64,000 bases of DNA from Hofstenia miamia (GCA_900660155.1 CABFPE010000006.1:2808536-2872535), one strand, 5' to 3'. Shown: positions 14,111-27,995, counted from the first letter of the stretch. Translations and numbers: made by a program. The notes: a model not told the origin generated them from the sequence alone.

Positions 14111-15398
14111 TAGATATCACTAATTGAAGTGAACATTTCTTAGCATTTTTCAAAAGTAAGAATATGATGTGGAATGATAAATAGCTGTGATGCTTCAACT
14201 AATATTTGCCAAAATCTAGGATTCTTCATCAGTAGTTGATTAGACAAATTAATTTTGTTCAAAATGTTCTGCCCAAAACAGTTCATAGTAATTCTTCCAC
14301 AATTGACCAATTTTATTGATATTTATGTCTAGCGCCCAAAATTCACAGATAAAGAAATATATATGTATATAGGTACTATCTATGTACTTAATGTAAAAAT
14401 ATATGCAATAGTGTTAGAATGAGATTGTTTTCAAGATTGAGCGCTGATATTTTTGCATGAGTATTCTTTCAGAAATATTATCAACAGAGTATATATTATA
14501 TTGTTAATTAATTTAATGATTCATTAGAAAAAAATTGCAATTTCTTCATAATCCTTTCTTTTGAAACGCGTTCTGTTTAAAAACGCTAAGGGTTTATTAG
14601 TCGTTCTTATTATAATTAAAAACCAACGCATGAAATTGGCCCTAGACATTATCTAAAGCATGTAATGTTTTTTGACGTCAGCTTTTGATCAAATAATTAC
14701 TTGAAAGTTTTGAAGAATACACTAAATAAAACACTGATTGCCACTGGGACAGTTCAGATTCTCACTTGTCACTTTGATATATTTCAGGTGAAATATCTGA
14801 ATTAACTAATAAAGCTTATAACGAAAGTACTTATCATCGAAATAAAATTGCGAAGTGAACAACGCTATTTACATTAGCGAGACAACGTCCCCTTTAAGGA
14901 TAAGACTTTGATGTGGATTTTTGATAAAATTTTGGAATTGCGAGTGATAATGCACATTAAAAAAAGTTTAATCATCTTCAAAGGCAAATATAGTTTTAAT
15001 TTCCTCAATAAATGCAAATGACATAAAATTTAAATCGGTCAACAGACAAAGAAAGCCAAAAATATTACTAATGGTGCCATAGCAAATATATGTGTACAAA
15101 ATGTATTATTATATTTCTAGGAGTTACCCAGTAAAACTACAGTGCTTATATATATATATATCCTGCTAAATGTTTTTTAAAAACCTCATAATTACCGCGT
15201 TTCCAAACATAAAACTTTGAAATCTTGTAGGGTAGTGTCTCTTTGTCTCTTTAATTTACCTACCTCCATGGTAAATATATTTAAGTTCGAGTGAATACTG
15301 CGGGAGCAATGGCCAAAAAATAGGTTTTTGGGGAAAAGTGTGATTCCCGTTAAATGCCTTAGAAATTTCGGACCGTTTCCGCCAAATGTAATGTATAT
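14107..15398. other. AT-rich non-coding stretch
   Basis: No gene or ordered repeat is seen, apart from a short TA run near 15,150. The sequence ends at the large gap. Confidence 0.55.
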
Positions 15399-16398
15399 NN
15401 NNNNNNNNNNNNNNNNNNNNNNNNNNNNNNNNNNNNNNNNNNNNNNNNNNNNNNNNNNNNNNNNNNNNNNNNNNNNNNNNNNNNNNNNNNNNNNNNNNNN
15501 NNNNNNNNNNNNNNNNNNNNNNNNNNNNNNNNNNNNNNNNNNNNNNNNNNNNNNNNNNNNNNNNNNNNNNNNNNNNNNNNNNNNNNNNNNNNNNNNNNNN
15601 NNNNNNNNNNNNNNNNNNNNNNNNNNNNNNNNNNNNNNNNNNNNNNNNNNNNNNNNNNNNNNNNNNNNNNNNNNNNNNNNNNNNNNNNNNNNNNNNNNNN
15701 NNNNNNNNNNNNNNNNNNNNNNNNNNNNNNNNNNNNNNNNNNNNNNNNNNNNNNNNNNNNNNNNNNNNNNNNNNNNNNNNNNNNNNNNNNNNNNNNNNNN
15801 NNNNNNNNNNNNNNNNNNNNNNNNNNNNNNNNNNNNNNNNNNNNNNNNNNNNNNNNNNNNNNNNNNNNNNNNNNNNNNNNNNNNNNNNNNNNNNNNNNNN
15901 NNNNNNNNNNNNNNNNNNNNNNNNNNNNNNNNNNNNNNNNNNNNNNNNNNNNNNNNNNNNNNNNNNNNNNNNNNNNNNNNNNNNNNNNNNNNNNNNNNNN
16001 NNNNNNNNNNNNNNNNNNNNNNNNNNNNNNNNNNNNNNNNNNNNNNNNNNNNNNNNNNNNNNNNNNNNNNNNNNNNNNNNNNNNNNNNNNNNNNNNNNNN
16101 NNNNNNNNNNNNNNNNNNNNNNNNNNNNNNNNNNNNNNNNNNNNNNNNNNNNNNNNNNNNNNNNNNNNNNNNNNNNNNNNNNNNNNNNNNNNNNNNNNNN
16201 NNNNNNNNNNNNNNNNNNNNNNNNNNNNNNNNNNNNNNNNNNNNNNNNNNNNNNNNNNNNNNNNNNNNNNNNNNNNNNNNNNNNNNNNNNNNNNNNNNNN
16301 NNNNNNNNNNNNNNNNNNNNNNNNNNNNNNNNNNNNNNNNNNNNNNNNNNNNNNNNNNNNNNNNNNNNNNNNNNNNNNNNNNNNNNNNNNNNNNNNNN
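15399..16398. other. Assembly gap of 1000 N
   Basis: Exactly 1000 N, which is likely a nominal gap size. Apparent long open frames across it are artefacts of the N run. The right edge enters a TA run. Confidence 0.99.
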
Positions 16399-16488
16399 TA
16401 TATATATATATATATATACCCAGTAAACACACCAGCGTCGAAACGAGGTCAAAAATGTTTAAAATTTATATATATATATATATATATA
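16399..16488. repeat. Two (TA)n runs at the gap edge
   Basis: TA runs at 16,399-16,418 and 16,467-16,488 flank about 50 bases. Such runs probably caused the assembly break. Confidence 0.9.
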
Positions 16489-19189
16489 CATTATATTAAT
16501 CTAAGCAAAGCAACAAATGGAAAATGGGTGATGGCCATAAAAAACGTAATAATAATACTTACGATATTTAGAGGGAATTCCAGAAAGCTATTGCGTTAAA
16601 CAATCATGCACGTAAATTTTTTAAGCATTTCTTGTGAATTAACCGTGTGTAATTTTTTCAATAATTTGTATTTAATCAATGTATAGTTGAAAACGAATTC
16701 CCGGAGGTAATGAGAAAATATTACACAGCAACTTTTATAAAAATGACGGATATTCTTATTCGAAAAAATATAGGCAAATGTCAATACCGCACCCATTTAA
16801 TAAACTATTTGAAAAATTATTGCACATTCAAATTTTATATTACCTCAAATCAGCTGATTTGTCAAAGGTGAGTGGTGAAGGCTATTTTCATAACGTTATA
16901 TAGTCTTTGAAGAGACGGAAGAAGCCCCTTGAGAAATAATAGCGTATATATAAAGCAAATATTTAGTTTAATTATTATGTTGAATACTGTATGGCTCTCT
17001 GTGAGTATAGTGTTTTTGAAGTATGTCTTGAATGTATCGTATTATGTGCAAAGCTTCATCTACACACAATAATAACAAGTAGGTCTTTTTTGGTGGTATT
17101 TATATAAAAATATACCTCAAAAATGTAAATCTAAAATGCAACTACTATTCCGAACTGAAACATATGCAATAATTCGTTGTATTAGTTCCATATTTCTAGT
17201 CAAACAATTTCAACACTTGCAAGTTTTGTAAAATAGATTTTATGAGTTTAATCAATAGTAAAGCTTTTTATAGCATATTGATGCACAAATTCTAAAATAT
17301 GCATAGAGGTTTATTCTCTTGAATTTCAAATTAGGCGATACTATTTGTTAAATTCATGAATATTGCTACAAATCAAGCCTAGTTTAAAAATACTTAAATA
17401 CAATTTTTGCTATTTTGAGTTGAATTGGAAAATATAGCTAAGCATATCTAATTAAAACTCTCCTAACAGTATTTTCATGTTCAAAAAGCAACAAGCTGAA
17501 AGTTTGGAAGTCACCTAGTGTCACAGTCCATATGTGTTTTATATAATACTTGGAATACGCTTCTTATTACTTTTTTGCACTATTCGAATCCTCATCAATC
17601 GAACACTATGAGATTTTTTCCAGTTACTTAAATTTTTGTTGGGTCTGTAAGTGAAATGCTGTTCCTTCGCAAAATTTCGGGAATTTGGTGTCATAAAAAT
17701 ATTAGGTCAATTTTTAGTATTTTTTCTAAAGTTACAAGAAATATTTCAACTTCTTTTATACATAAAGTGATTTGATAATTCTTGAAGTAGAAATAGAATA
17801 AATAATGAAATTCACCAAGCAATATTTTATATTTTAAAGAATTTATATTATTAATCACTGCATTAATATTTATTTGTCATTCTGAGAAAATTCCTGCAGT
17901 GAAATTTTATTCAATGATATTTTTGAAATAAACTGGACGTTTTTAATGTTGGAATCAACAGGTACACATCTCTTATATGAAATTCTCTGTTTTCTGATCA
18001 GAGCGATATTTATCTTTCGCCTCTTTTTAAATTTATGCCGATTCTCATTTACGAAAATGTTTACATAAGAAAGCGACAATCTTTTTTTATTATTTAGTTT
18101 CTATGTCAAAAATTCAAAGGAACCATCTATTTATCAGCCTTTTAAAAACCTAAAATGCATTAATCAATTACTTTGTTGAATAGAAAGGGAATAACTTTGC
18201 AGTTTTAGATCGTTATTATTCGCATACAACTTCACGCATAGCTCAGTAAATAATTGTTGAATTTCGCATTACAGCAGATGTTATAACTTCTGTCACAAAG
18301 AAAACTTAGAATTTATTTTTGTTTATTGCCTGCATCAAAGACATTCCTACGAGGAAATATTTCAAACAAAGTTTTCTAAAATTATAGTAAAAACATTTAT
18401 TTGCTCACAATTTAATTTTGCCCAGTTGTTATTATTAGGTTTACTTTAAAAATTGGATTAAACTTACAAGTTCAATACTAATTTTGGTAAATATATGTCA
18501 TAGTTTTTGCCCATGAATTAATTATTTAATTCTTAAATGTTGAAATTTACAATTAAAAAATTAAATGTTACAATTTATTATTTAGATCTCTACTACATGT
18601 GCTCTAATTTTTCCAAAAAATAAAATACTTTGAGCACTACCTCTAAGTTGAATTCTAATACTTGACTCTTTAAATAATGGTTGCATAAGTATACACACCT
18701 GTATATGAAAATGCAATGAACAGGTTTATACCATTGTGTAAAAGCGAGATGATCTCTTTTGGTTTATATCATAAAATTTTCCTTAATTATCTAATAATAA
18801 AATTGTTCAAAATAAATCGAACTTTCGAATTTTCTATGACCTTACTATTGTATAAATTGGCACATTTCTGGAAACGAAAGTGCTGGGAAAGTCCGTTTGT
18901 CAATCTACTCAATTTATTGTTGTAAAAGCGGGCAGCACGTGTGTAATCTAAATTTTTTTGTGGTGAAAATATCGTTTAGAATATTTTTATAGGTTTTGGA
19001 AATCTTAGTGAAACCCAGTCAATAAATATACAAACATATATCGATGACTGTAAAATTTTACTTTCGAATTTCGAGCACCATCTAGCGTAAATACTTATCT
19101 ACGCATTACTTTTTCGATTAAATATAAAGGGACTGCGATTCTAAGCAATCAGCACAGAAAATCCATTTTCTCCGAGAATCGAAATCGGA
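16489..19189. other. AT-rich non-coding stretch
   Basis: I see no gene, structured RNA or repeat that I can support here. Confidence 0.55.
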
Positions 19190-19990
19190 CTCAGTTTAGA
19201 TCACCCTAAAATTGAATGATTGCAGTGGCAATGCTATAAAATATTGTAGCAATAAACCACCTGAAAAGTCGTATCTTTTAAGATTTTCGGATGACAACGC
19301 TTTAATATCCGTCTGTAATCAAGCATAATAGTGCAAAAGACGATTTTTGCGAATAATTACTTAAAAAATGAAGTTCTACTACAGTATGGTAAATATACTC
19401 CCCTTTGCATAAATTGACACACCACTGAATCTGTTACATGCTGCGAATATCTGGGTGTCATCATCGATAACAAATTATCATTTGAGAAACATATGGGAAA
19501 AATTCTTAAGAAAGTATACTTCATTACTAACTCACTTATGTTTGTTAGTAGATTTATAAATGAAAACACGCGTTGGTATGTATTCAAGACTTATATTCTT
19601 AGTGTTATTACATATGCTTCATCGGCATGATTTGGACATCTAATCAATTCCCAAAAACAAAAACTGAGAAGAGTACTTAAGCATATTACTTCCTCACTGC
19701 GTTTACCAGAAGAAGATGTTGTACACGAATTTCCTCATAGTTTGTTTCAAAATCTCTGTAAATATCATCATATCCAACAATAAACATCTTCTTCACCGGA
19801 TAATGTGCAGCAAAGAAAGTAACTCACATGTCTCTCAGACATCTCAGTAACACTTTGTATTGCAGGACGTCTAGAAAACAGAAAACGTTTACTATGCTTG
19901 CACGTGAATTTCTGACAACAAATACATTACCTGATTGCTTATAAAAACTGAATATTACCTATTGCTGTTTAAATTGTAACCTTTCCTTTT
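19190..19990 (+). pseudogene. Decayed LINE reverse transcriptase, copy E
   Basis: Plus frames contain LLRFSDDNALISVC (the F/YADD catalytic box and its surroundings). They are followed by CEYLGVIIDNKLSFEKHMGK, KKVYFITNSLMFVSRFI, the block YILSVITYASSA, then QKQKLRRVLKHIT. The last part is the thumb and C-terminal region typical of Jockey/CR1-like LINEs. Frame changes and stops are present upstream of YLGV and beyond RVLKHIT. It differs in wording from copies A-C, so it is a second LINE family. Confidence 0.8.
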
Positions 19991-22789
19991 TATCATATTG
20001 ATACGAGAAACAAAACTTTATTATTATTATTAATATTCTATGAAAAAATTTGGGGAATTTATTGGAATAATCAATTATAGGTTGGTCGAGCTAGTAGACA
20101 TTTATGCTTCAGACTGGTAAAATATATAAAGGTTGTATTTTTGTGAACGTTTAAAAAATGTGCTGAGCTTATGACCCACAACATTTTACATCGTGAATCT
20201 GGGACATTTCTTCAAACAGAATTGAAACCCACATTTAAACTGTCGCGATGAGATTACATATCATCTTAAGCTTCCAGCAATTTGTTTGAAATTTAAATGA
20301 AAAAATTCCTGTAATTTTTACAAAACTAGCAGTAATTGTGTTGCAGCTATAACTTCAAAATGACTCTCTGAAGTCAAAATATTTCGTTTTTGTAGTATCT
20401 GTCTTTTCAATTAAAGGTAATTTAAGCAAATAAATCTATAACTGTTTATTTCAAATCCGTTTTTACTCTACCTACTCCGACAATGTGATTTGCAATCAAA
20501 ACTTTGAAGATTAAATTAATGCAAAAAATATGTAGAAATATACAAGTTTAATTATTGCTACCCTAGTTTGACCATCTTTCCATCTGTGCTGAGTCTAATA
20601 AATGGAGTGCAAACTAAAATCAATCCCATAGACCAGAATAAAGAGCTATCTCTTACATAGCTACCCTAAGAGATAGTTAGTGTAACTAGCCAAACAGAAG
20701 AAACTCCAAATATCCCAACTTGTCATCAGCATTACAGAATGTTTAGCCTATAGACTAAGCTATAACTTTATTTTCTTCTTCCTCTACATCTGTGATGCCA
20801 GTAAAATAGAATTCCTACAAGATGGTAAAATGGTGGCCTTCATGCATGCGAACATTTCACTTATTGAATAATTTTGAAGTTGAAAAATTTTTCTTATTCA
20901 TTTTTTTAATTTCATGTAAAAATATAGTTCTAGATTTAATACTAAGAATTTAAAGTCTGCGTATTAAATTTACATATAAATATATCCTACAGTTCCTGTC
21001 TCAAATCTCAGAAAAATGTTTAAATTATTCAAATTTTGAGTTCAAGACTCACGGATAATACACTAAGTAATATTGAATTTATCGTAGTCATACCATATTA
21101 CAAATATGATTCAATATCTAGTTTTGCACTATTTAAAATATCCTGATACTCCCGAAAGTTTAATTAAATTTGCGCAATTCTCTCATTTTACCGAGCTTAA
21201 TGTTTATGCATTTGAAATTTGATTTGAGTACTCTACATGGGCGAGCACAAAGGGTATTTGAGGGAACTGAGTCCCTCATTCAAAGCAAATTTTTGATAAG
21301 GCCATTCAAGGAACTGAACAACACCACTATAATGAAGATCGTTTTAATCTCAACCCTCCAATTTTAAAAAAACTGTATTCGCCCCTTGCACTTTACAGAT
21401 ATTGAAAATCTAGAAAAAAAATAAGGAAATTTCTTCGCTTGGACGACAAAATTTAGATACTGACTCGTTATTTATTTCCAGTTTCTAATCTTTAAATCAA
21501 ATATATGTTCCTTTTAATAAGTATGTTTTTATAGTAATTTAACCAAAGCTCAGGAACCAGTAGCGGTCTTGCTAGCGGCATCTGTCCACCATAAACTACA
21601 CAGACACGCTTCAAAACCGTCACCGCTCCCATGTACACAAAGTACTATGTGCTAAACGTCCTCTGCATGTCCGGGATTTCTTGCAGTGATCTTGGAAACT
21701 CTGCGTCGATGCTGTCCTTCTTTATCCCTGTTAAAATGTATTTATCTTCACACTAATGAACTTGTAAGTAAAAAAATATTAATGCCTACAAAGTACATTT
21801 TTTTTAGTTTGCATTACCCATCATTGAGTGGTAACCTATACAGAACCTCATTTTTCGCCAAAATACTAATAGAATCAGAAAATTTGAATATTATTTTTCA
21901 AAAGGTCTTGAGTACATAGTTAATACAAATTTAGCCTTTAACATGGTTTTAGTGATAATGTTTTTGCGATTTTTACAAATTTGTTTTTTATTTAAATACT
22001 AAGTACATTATTCAGAATAATATTGCAAATACTAATATATTTTCAGATATTATGCAAATCAGTAAAACTTCTTTAAAATTTTACTATGTTCATCTTTTGC
22101 TGCGACTAAAGCTTCAACACATTTTATTGTTGAAGGTATTGATGATCCTTCTACCTCTGTACCCTAGATTAATTATTGCTGAAATTGCTCTTGACTTTTT
22201 TATTCTGAATTTAATTCTGCTGCAAAACTCTAAGCATCCCACGTGCTACAATGGGGTTAATATCTTGGTTAAGCCAATGCAAAATTGAGACACTCTAATT
22301 GAAGTCGTTTTTGATAATCTTGCTATGTGGCAGGCACATCGTCTTGCATGAAGCTCCATCTTCTCCTATTTGAAAAAGCATTTCTATTTTTGGTATGCCT
22401 GCATACTTTGGTGAATTCATGTTCCCTTCAACTATGTGTAGGAAACCTGGTTCATACAAAAACATCATCGACAATATAACGATTTTAGGAAGAAGCATAA
22501 GACAATGAGCTATTTTTTTGCAGAGTTCCTAAAGAGTTGTTTCTTAAAACTGAAATGACGGTTCGTCTAAGAAATATATTTTGTAATAGTCACACATTGT
22601 ACATGATTGGTTTTTTCACCCACTTGTGACACATTCTGTTAGTTAGAGGAGGGCAGGTGCCTAGTTGTATGTAGTGAAAGCCCTTTCTCATAACTGTTGA
22701 GTAGACTGAGAAAGATAACCAATACGTTCATGCCACTTTTATAGTAATTCTGTATGCTGTTCAAACTCCTGTTGTGGTAATACAAAATG
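19991..22789. other. Non-coding stretch
   Basis: No gene can be supported. The piece at about 21,560-21,720 is less AT-rich and on the minus strand reads a coding-like phrase with one stop, but I recognise no family. A short ATT run lies near 20,018-20,035. Confidence 0.5.
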
Positions 22790-23280
22790 ATCTACTTACA
22801 TATTTAGGTGTTGATATCGACAAAAAAATAATTTGATCATTTTCGTCTAAAAAAGATCCAAAAATGGCTTCTTGCTTTAGATACTTATACCACCTCAGAC
22901 ACTTAGGACCAGATTATGACCTTCAACTACTGAATGCATTTTTTATCACAATTAAATTGTTGTTCATTTCTATTTATGAATTTTAATACAAAAAGTTGCT
23001 ATTTATTTTCAAAAACTTTTAATAGGTCATTAAAAACATTAAATTTTGCAAATATGCATGATCATGTCACTGAATATAGACGAAAGTGTAATGTTTTGTC
23101 CCTGGTATATCAAATACAATTTCATGCTCATGCTACGGCAATTTTATTTAAACATAAATATGACTGAGAATCAATGTTTCTTCTTGCTAATTACTCAAAA
23201 ATACTATCTCATATATTAATTTGCAGCAGTATTTCTTATCCTTGTTTTCATCGAGCAGTCTCTAATATTTAGTTTGTAGT
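22790..23280 (+). pseudogene. LINE 3' fragment, copy C
   Basis: This matches copy A (12,830-13,290) in order and wording. It has a decayed YLGVDIDK block, then LLNAFF, FSKTFNRSLKTLNFANMHD, VTEYRRKCNVLSLVYQIQFH and ILFKHKYD. Only the region after the catalytic box is present, consistent with 5' truncation at insertion. Frame changes and stops make it non-functional. Confidence 0.75.
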
Positions 23281-24149
23281 TCTAAAATTGTAACTTCTTA
23301 GAAAATATATTGCTTTGAAGCTATTTATTTTAGCAATGCACTGCGAACGAATAGTTTGATATTATATGTATACAATATTTGTAAATGCATCATTAAAATT
23401 TCAAAATTTTGTCCAAATTTTTGTATTTGTAGATTATCTGCTCTATGCCTTCTTTAAATTTCGGACTTTTTTGGCTACCATGTATAGTCTCTTTAGCCAA
23501 TTTAGTAATAATAATAGCAGCAGTAGTAAATATATTTAAATTGTAAAATAAAAGACACTTACAAAAGCTAATGAAAAGAAAAATCACACAAATTTTGATA
23601 AAACAAAATAAATATTGCAAATAAATTATTAAGAATCTTTTTTTACTTCAAATTTATTAAAAACCAACTATAAAAGGTTAGCATCTTAATACTGATTCAT
23701 AAGAAGTTGTAAGGAACTGCTAGATATATTCTTTCCATTTATATTGAACTGTATATGGATTGCTATGTAGAAAAATTGTAGACATGCAATAAATTTAGTT
23801 GGCAAGTAGAACTATTTTATGGGCAATCCATTTAGAGTAACACTGCTGAAAAGTTGTTAAAAGATTCAAGTGTGTCGAATTTGTTAACCATAGTCGTGAA
23901 ACATACACCAATTTGGAAAACTGGTAGTGCTATTTAGGAAGAGAATTAAATAAAAGGTTCTTCGACCCTTTAAAAGACGAAAGTTCCATGATTATATTTC
24001 TACTAAAGAGTTTTCATGCCAAGAGAAATTAAACTTTAAATAATTTCGGCCATGATTTTTGATAGTATTATTTCGATTTATAAGATCACGATCTAGTTCT
24101 ACAAATGATTCAGACGAGTGCTTTGAAATTATGAAATACTGATTTTTTT
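23281..24149. other. Non-coding stretch
   Basis: I see no supportable gene. Near 23,430 a short minus-strand phrase ends in a stop, but I cannot link it to any family or splice site. Confidence 0.5.
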
Positions 24150-24510
24150 TGTTAAGTTTCATATCACTTTCTAAGAATCAGGTTGTAATGTATATATTTA
24201 AGCAGATGCTTCAGGTAAGCCATTAATAAACGCAAGAAACATTAGTGTACCTAAAACCGATCCATGAGGAATTTTCCTTGTGACTTAACGTAACGAAATG
24301 CAGAATTATTCACAATGTCTTGATGGTAACGATTTTTTAAATAAGGATACTAATTTATCATCGATTCCAATAGATTTCAATTTTGATAAAAGAATGTCAT
24401 GATTGATTTTATCGCAGGCTTTACTGAAGTCAGTAAAAAGGAATTCAATATATTAATCGATGTCAAAATATAGATATTAGTCTAGGTAATATATCAATTT
24501 GTACAAGAAG
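24150..24510 (-). pseudogene. Decayed LINE reverse transcriptase, copy D
   Basis: On the minus strand I read FTDFSKACDKINHDILLSKL followed by KSIGIDDKLVSLFKKSLPSR. After a stop come PHGSVLGTLMFLAFINGLP. These are RT blocks 2a-4 of a non-LTR retrotransposon (family forms DFSKAFD.(V/I)NH and PQGSVLGP..F..FINDLP). The reading continues degenerately toward lower coordinates. Confidence 0.8.
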
Positions 24511-25386
24511 ATCTCCGACCAACTACTCTAATGCATCATCTGGAAGGCATAGATTGATTGAGCAATTTCAATTTATGAGCCTCCCTTAACCTGTATGTTA
24601 ACACTTAAGGGAAATCTCCGAGTTGTTGAGAAGTCAATGTTCCTGAGTGGTCTTGTCATGGCCAAGCTATGGAAAGATGTGTAAAGTTGTAAACAGAGAC
24701 TACAAATCGAGCTCACGCATTTGAGGAGAGGAATGGCTCCATTAAAGTGCAACAAGCTAGTCTTTAAAACATGAGGAAAAATGAATTAAAACAAGATTTG
24801 GTGATAATGCTGTGAATGTTTGATGATACATTGACTGCAGCATTAAAAATAGGTCACAAAAGTTTACCTTTGCTTAATAAAAACAAATTTTTAGAATTCC
24901 TTAAGTAAAAAGGCATTTTTATCTCCACATTTGACATGTTTTGACGCGTTGTGATTTTTTATTGATAATCGTCAGAAGTATCTTCGTAGGCGAATTTTTT
25001 TATAAAATTACAAACTACAATTTACAGTTAACTAAAATAATTTCATATATGTCTGATTAGAATACATGTAATCTTTAAAATATAAACCTTCCTCTATGTT
25101 GGTGTTCTTAGTTTTTATAATGTTGTTAAATTTTTCTTTGTATTAAAATAATAATATAATTCATAGACATTTGTACAAATCAGTTATGATTTTAAACAAA
25201 ATTTAGAAAAATTTTCTTGATTCAAGGATGAAACTAAGGTTAGGGAACATGTTCCGATTAATTGCAATTTTATGAGAATATGTTTTCTAACCTTAGCGTA
25301 AGCCAACAGCTCTATCAAGAAACCCTACCGTATTTACTTCTTAACCGTAGCTGAAATGTCAGAATTGACATTGCAACCGAAAGTAC
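24511..25386. other. Non-coding stretch
   Basis: The piece 24,573-24,770 has weak coding texture on the plus strand, but no family or intact frame can be named. I see nothing else. Confidence 0.45.
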
Positions 25387-25671
25387 TCATTTTGACATCA
25401 TTAAGCTTTGAGAAGACCAGCCTATTTTTGCGATATAGGCAATCGTAGCTAATAACTCCAACCCTAAAATAATTGAAAAAAAATTGGGAGTCATGCTATC
25501 TTGAATAAACACTGCAACGGAAGCAAAAAAGAAAGCAACGGATGGGACCGACCAGAACGGGAGTGAGAACAAAACTTTATAGTTCCACATATTCTCTAAT
25601 ATTAATGTCTGATCGTTTTGGAAGACAATCTTGAATATGTAGAAAACATAATTTAAGTAAGTCCCCATCAC
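25387..25671 (-). CDS. Hypothetical small membrane protein
   Basis: This is a complete open frame of 94 codons, or 93 if the second Met is used, ending in MMSK and a stop. I do not recognise the protein. It has three hydrophobic stretches, at about residues 4-17, 33-54 and 64-80, separated by polar segments, so it could be a multi-pass membrane protein. Its base composition is less AT-biased than the flanks, with cytosine-rich codons such as CCC, TCC and CTC, which favours real coding sequence over chance. No signal peptide or catalytic motif is evident. It could be a single-exon gene or the last exon of a spliced gene; an AG precedes the start region (AATTAAG) but is a poor acceptor. No neighbour shares its strand closely. 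Confidence 0.4.
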   Translation of the reverse strand: MMGTYLNYVFYIFKIVFQNDQTLILENMWNYKVLFSLPFWSVPSVAFFFASVAVFIQDSMTPNFFSIILGLELLATIAYIAKIGWSSQSLMMSK

Positions 25672-26425
25672 ATCTTAATTTTTTTATAAAATGCAAAAAT
25701 TTGGTAAGTAGTTGTAGGAAAACTATTTGTGATTTGTTTATTGGGCTTACATACTTGTTTCCTAATATATCTGTAACAAATGAAATTCAAAACACTAAAT
25801 TCAATGAGAATTACCCGAAACTTCAAATCACACTTTTATTTAAGAATTGAACATTAAATTCCACGATTTCAAATGACGGAAAAATTCGCGATAAACATTA
25901 TTGCAAAAAATATACAATAGACAGAAGCTATTTAGTACAATTTCGCCTTGGCCCTAGTTAAATCTTATTGGCAGGAAGCAATTTAATACAACACAGCTTT
26001 CTGTCATGGAATAGGAACTATTCGTTTAGCCAATCAAATTTCAGAGAGTTTTTATTTCTTTCATTAAAAATTCCTGCCATACAAGAACCAATGTAAGTAA
26101 TTATATCGTTTCAACTCGTACATATATCAACGTAATACCTAATTTAGATACTGATTTCTGAATACTTTATATAAAAATGGCAATATTTCGAAAATTATTA
26201 AGGCCATTTTTAAGGAAGTGCAAAAAATTTTAGAAGTTATGAATTATTCAATTTGAAAAGTTTGCTTTTTTCCAGATGCACGCTCAGATTTACAAAGTGT
26301 CATACACAAATGTTGTGTTTTAGTCTATCAGTACATCCTAGCGAACACATGTGTCAGACTCAATTATATACTAACTTAAATTGAGTATACAGTTTTGCAT
26401 AAAAAATGTGCTTCTGTTTAAGTAA

Positions 26426-26476
<51 letters not shown>

Positions 26477-26604
26477 ATTTATATCAATTTCCCTCTATTA
26501 ATGCAATTCTACGCGTTTTCACAGGTCAGCATTAATGCAACATATGAGCGATATAATAACTGAATTATGAAATGCCTAGTCTATTTCTCACATGGCATGC
26601 TGAT
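25672..26604. other. Non-coding stretch with (TA)n
   Basis: I see no gene. A TA run occupies 26,428-26,469. Confidence 0.6.
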
Positions 26605-27190
26605 ACATCAACATTTGCACAGTGCCTCGTATCTGGAAACAGGTAACGGTTTTGGTGGTTCCAAATGTTTTTTCTGGTAATATTCATTCGGTGAGACCAA
26701 TCTTACTACTGTCAAATCCTGATAAATAAATTGAAATTGTGGCACTCAGTAGTGGACAGGATTCTTTGATGCAAAATCCCTTTAAGTGTGCTAACCGTAA
26801 TAAATCATCAACTACTATTGCCATAGTGAAATGCTGGAAAAGGTCATGGATATGCTGGACAATCATCTATGTTCCTACAAACGTACAACTTCTCGAAGGT
26901 GTATGTCATTGGTTCTTGGCTATGTATCTTTGATATCTCTGACTCTAATAATTCTCCCTAATTACAGAAATATTCCCATGGTTTTATTACAGTAGTTCCT
27001 ACTTGTAAAAATGTCGCAACAATCATCTCTAAATTTAATATTGCACTTCGCTGGAGTGGAAGAATGTATATTATCCTGAATGAGAGAAAACATTTTCAAA
27101 TGACTTTTGGTAGATGCACACTTAAGCTGATGTATATGTATGGCTGCCCTACTGTGCTTTAAGCGTAAAAAGCATAGAATGCATAATTCG
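26605..27190 (+). pseudogene. Decayed LINE reverse transcriptase, copy F
   Basis: One plus frame reads VPRIWKQVTVLVVPN, then IHSVRPILLLSNPDK and IEIVAL, matching the N-terminal RT blocks (P..WK...V.P.PK, YRPISLL....K..E.I) of LINEs. A nearby frame continues NRNKSSTTIAIVK, then EKVMDMLDNHLC. About 150 bases later a third frame reads FNIALRWSGRMYIILNERK, the block after the catalytic box. The catalytic segment between them is lost. It is non-functional. Confidence 0.75.
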
Positions 27191-27995
27191 AAGAGCATAG
27201 AATAAGTTATGCAGCATTAAACAAAAAAATAAAATAGTCCTAATTATAAATATTGTAATGAGCTAATTGCATACAAGCATGTTTTGAAAAGAAGTCAGAG
27301 ATTTAAAAATGTTCAATTACAATGTTTGATAGCAATCGAGACTATGGATACCAAACGTACTGTCAACAAATTCTAACGGGTCCACAAGAAAGTCGTAGAG
27401 TAAATAAATAATCAGTGATAGTGACGGCGGTGCTTGGTTTCACAGAGGGCAGTTACTCATCCAAATAAAACTTTCAGAAAAAACCTCTTTGCGATTTATA
27501 ATTTTAACAGTAAAAATCTTCTTAGTTAAGATGCTGGGTAATATATGTGATCAGTGCGACATTTCAATACATGAAAATATAACATTCAAATAGAAACAAT
27601 AATTGAATTTAATTAAATAACTTAGACGTACAGCTTTTTTCATTTTAGGCTTTAATAAGCATTGAGATAATACGGGAAAAATCGATGAACATTTTCTTAA
27701 GCTTATGCGTTTTAATTCCTTACGTTGTCATCTACCTTCTTTTACTGTTGAATGTATAAAAGACTGTGAAAAAATAGTTTAATAGAGCAAAAATTTCTAA
27801 TGATAATTGCATAAAAAGCTATTTTGATAGAGCACAATTGGTAAGTAGTAATGATACGCCTACAGCTACGTCTCTCAAGCTTCTTGACGTAATAGAGAAC
27901 AATCCCATATATTTTTTATATATATATATATATTTTTTATTTCGTAAAAATTCCTTAAAAAATACTATAAACCCTTTTGCTAAATTTTAAATTTA
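27191..27995. other. Non-coding stretch
   Basis: I see no gene. A TA run lies at about 27,917-27,933. Confidence 0.55.

Noticed and set aside
15192-16599. Very long open frames on both strands across 15.2-16.6 kb
   Set aside because: They consist almost entirely of the 1000-N gap plus TA repeats; no real coding sequence is present.
21560-21720. Coding-like minus-strand phrase (EFPRSLQEIPDMQRTF and later words) in a less AT-rich piece
   Set aside because: It has an internal stop, no family match and no splice signals I trust; left as non-coding.
23393-23620. Minus-strand frame ending KYKNLDKILKF
   Set aside because: Low-complexity and AT-driven at its start, with no recognised domain or partner exon.
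24573-24770. Weak plus-strand coding texture (MFLSGLVMAKLWKDV)
   Set aside because: A stop follows soon and no family can be named; it may be repeat-derived.
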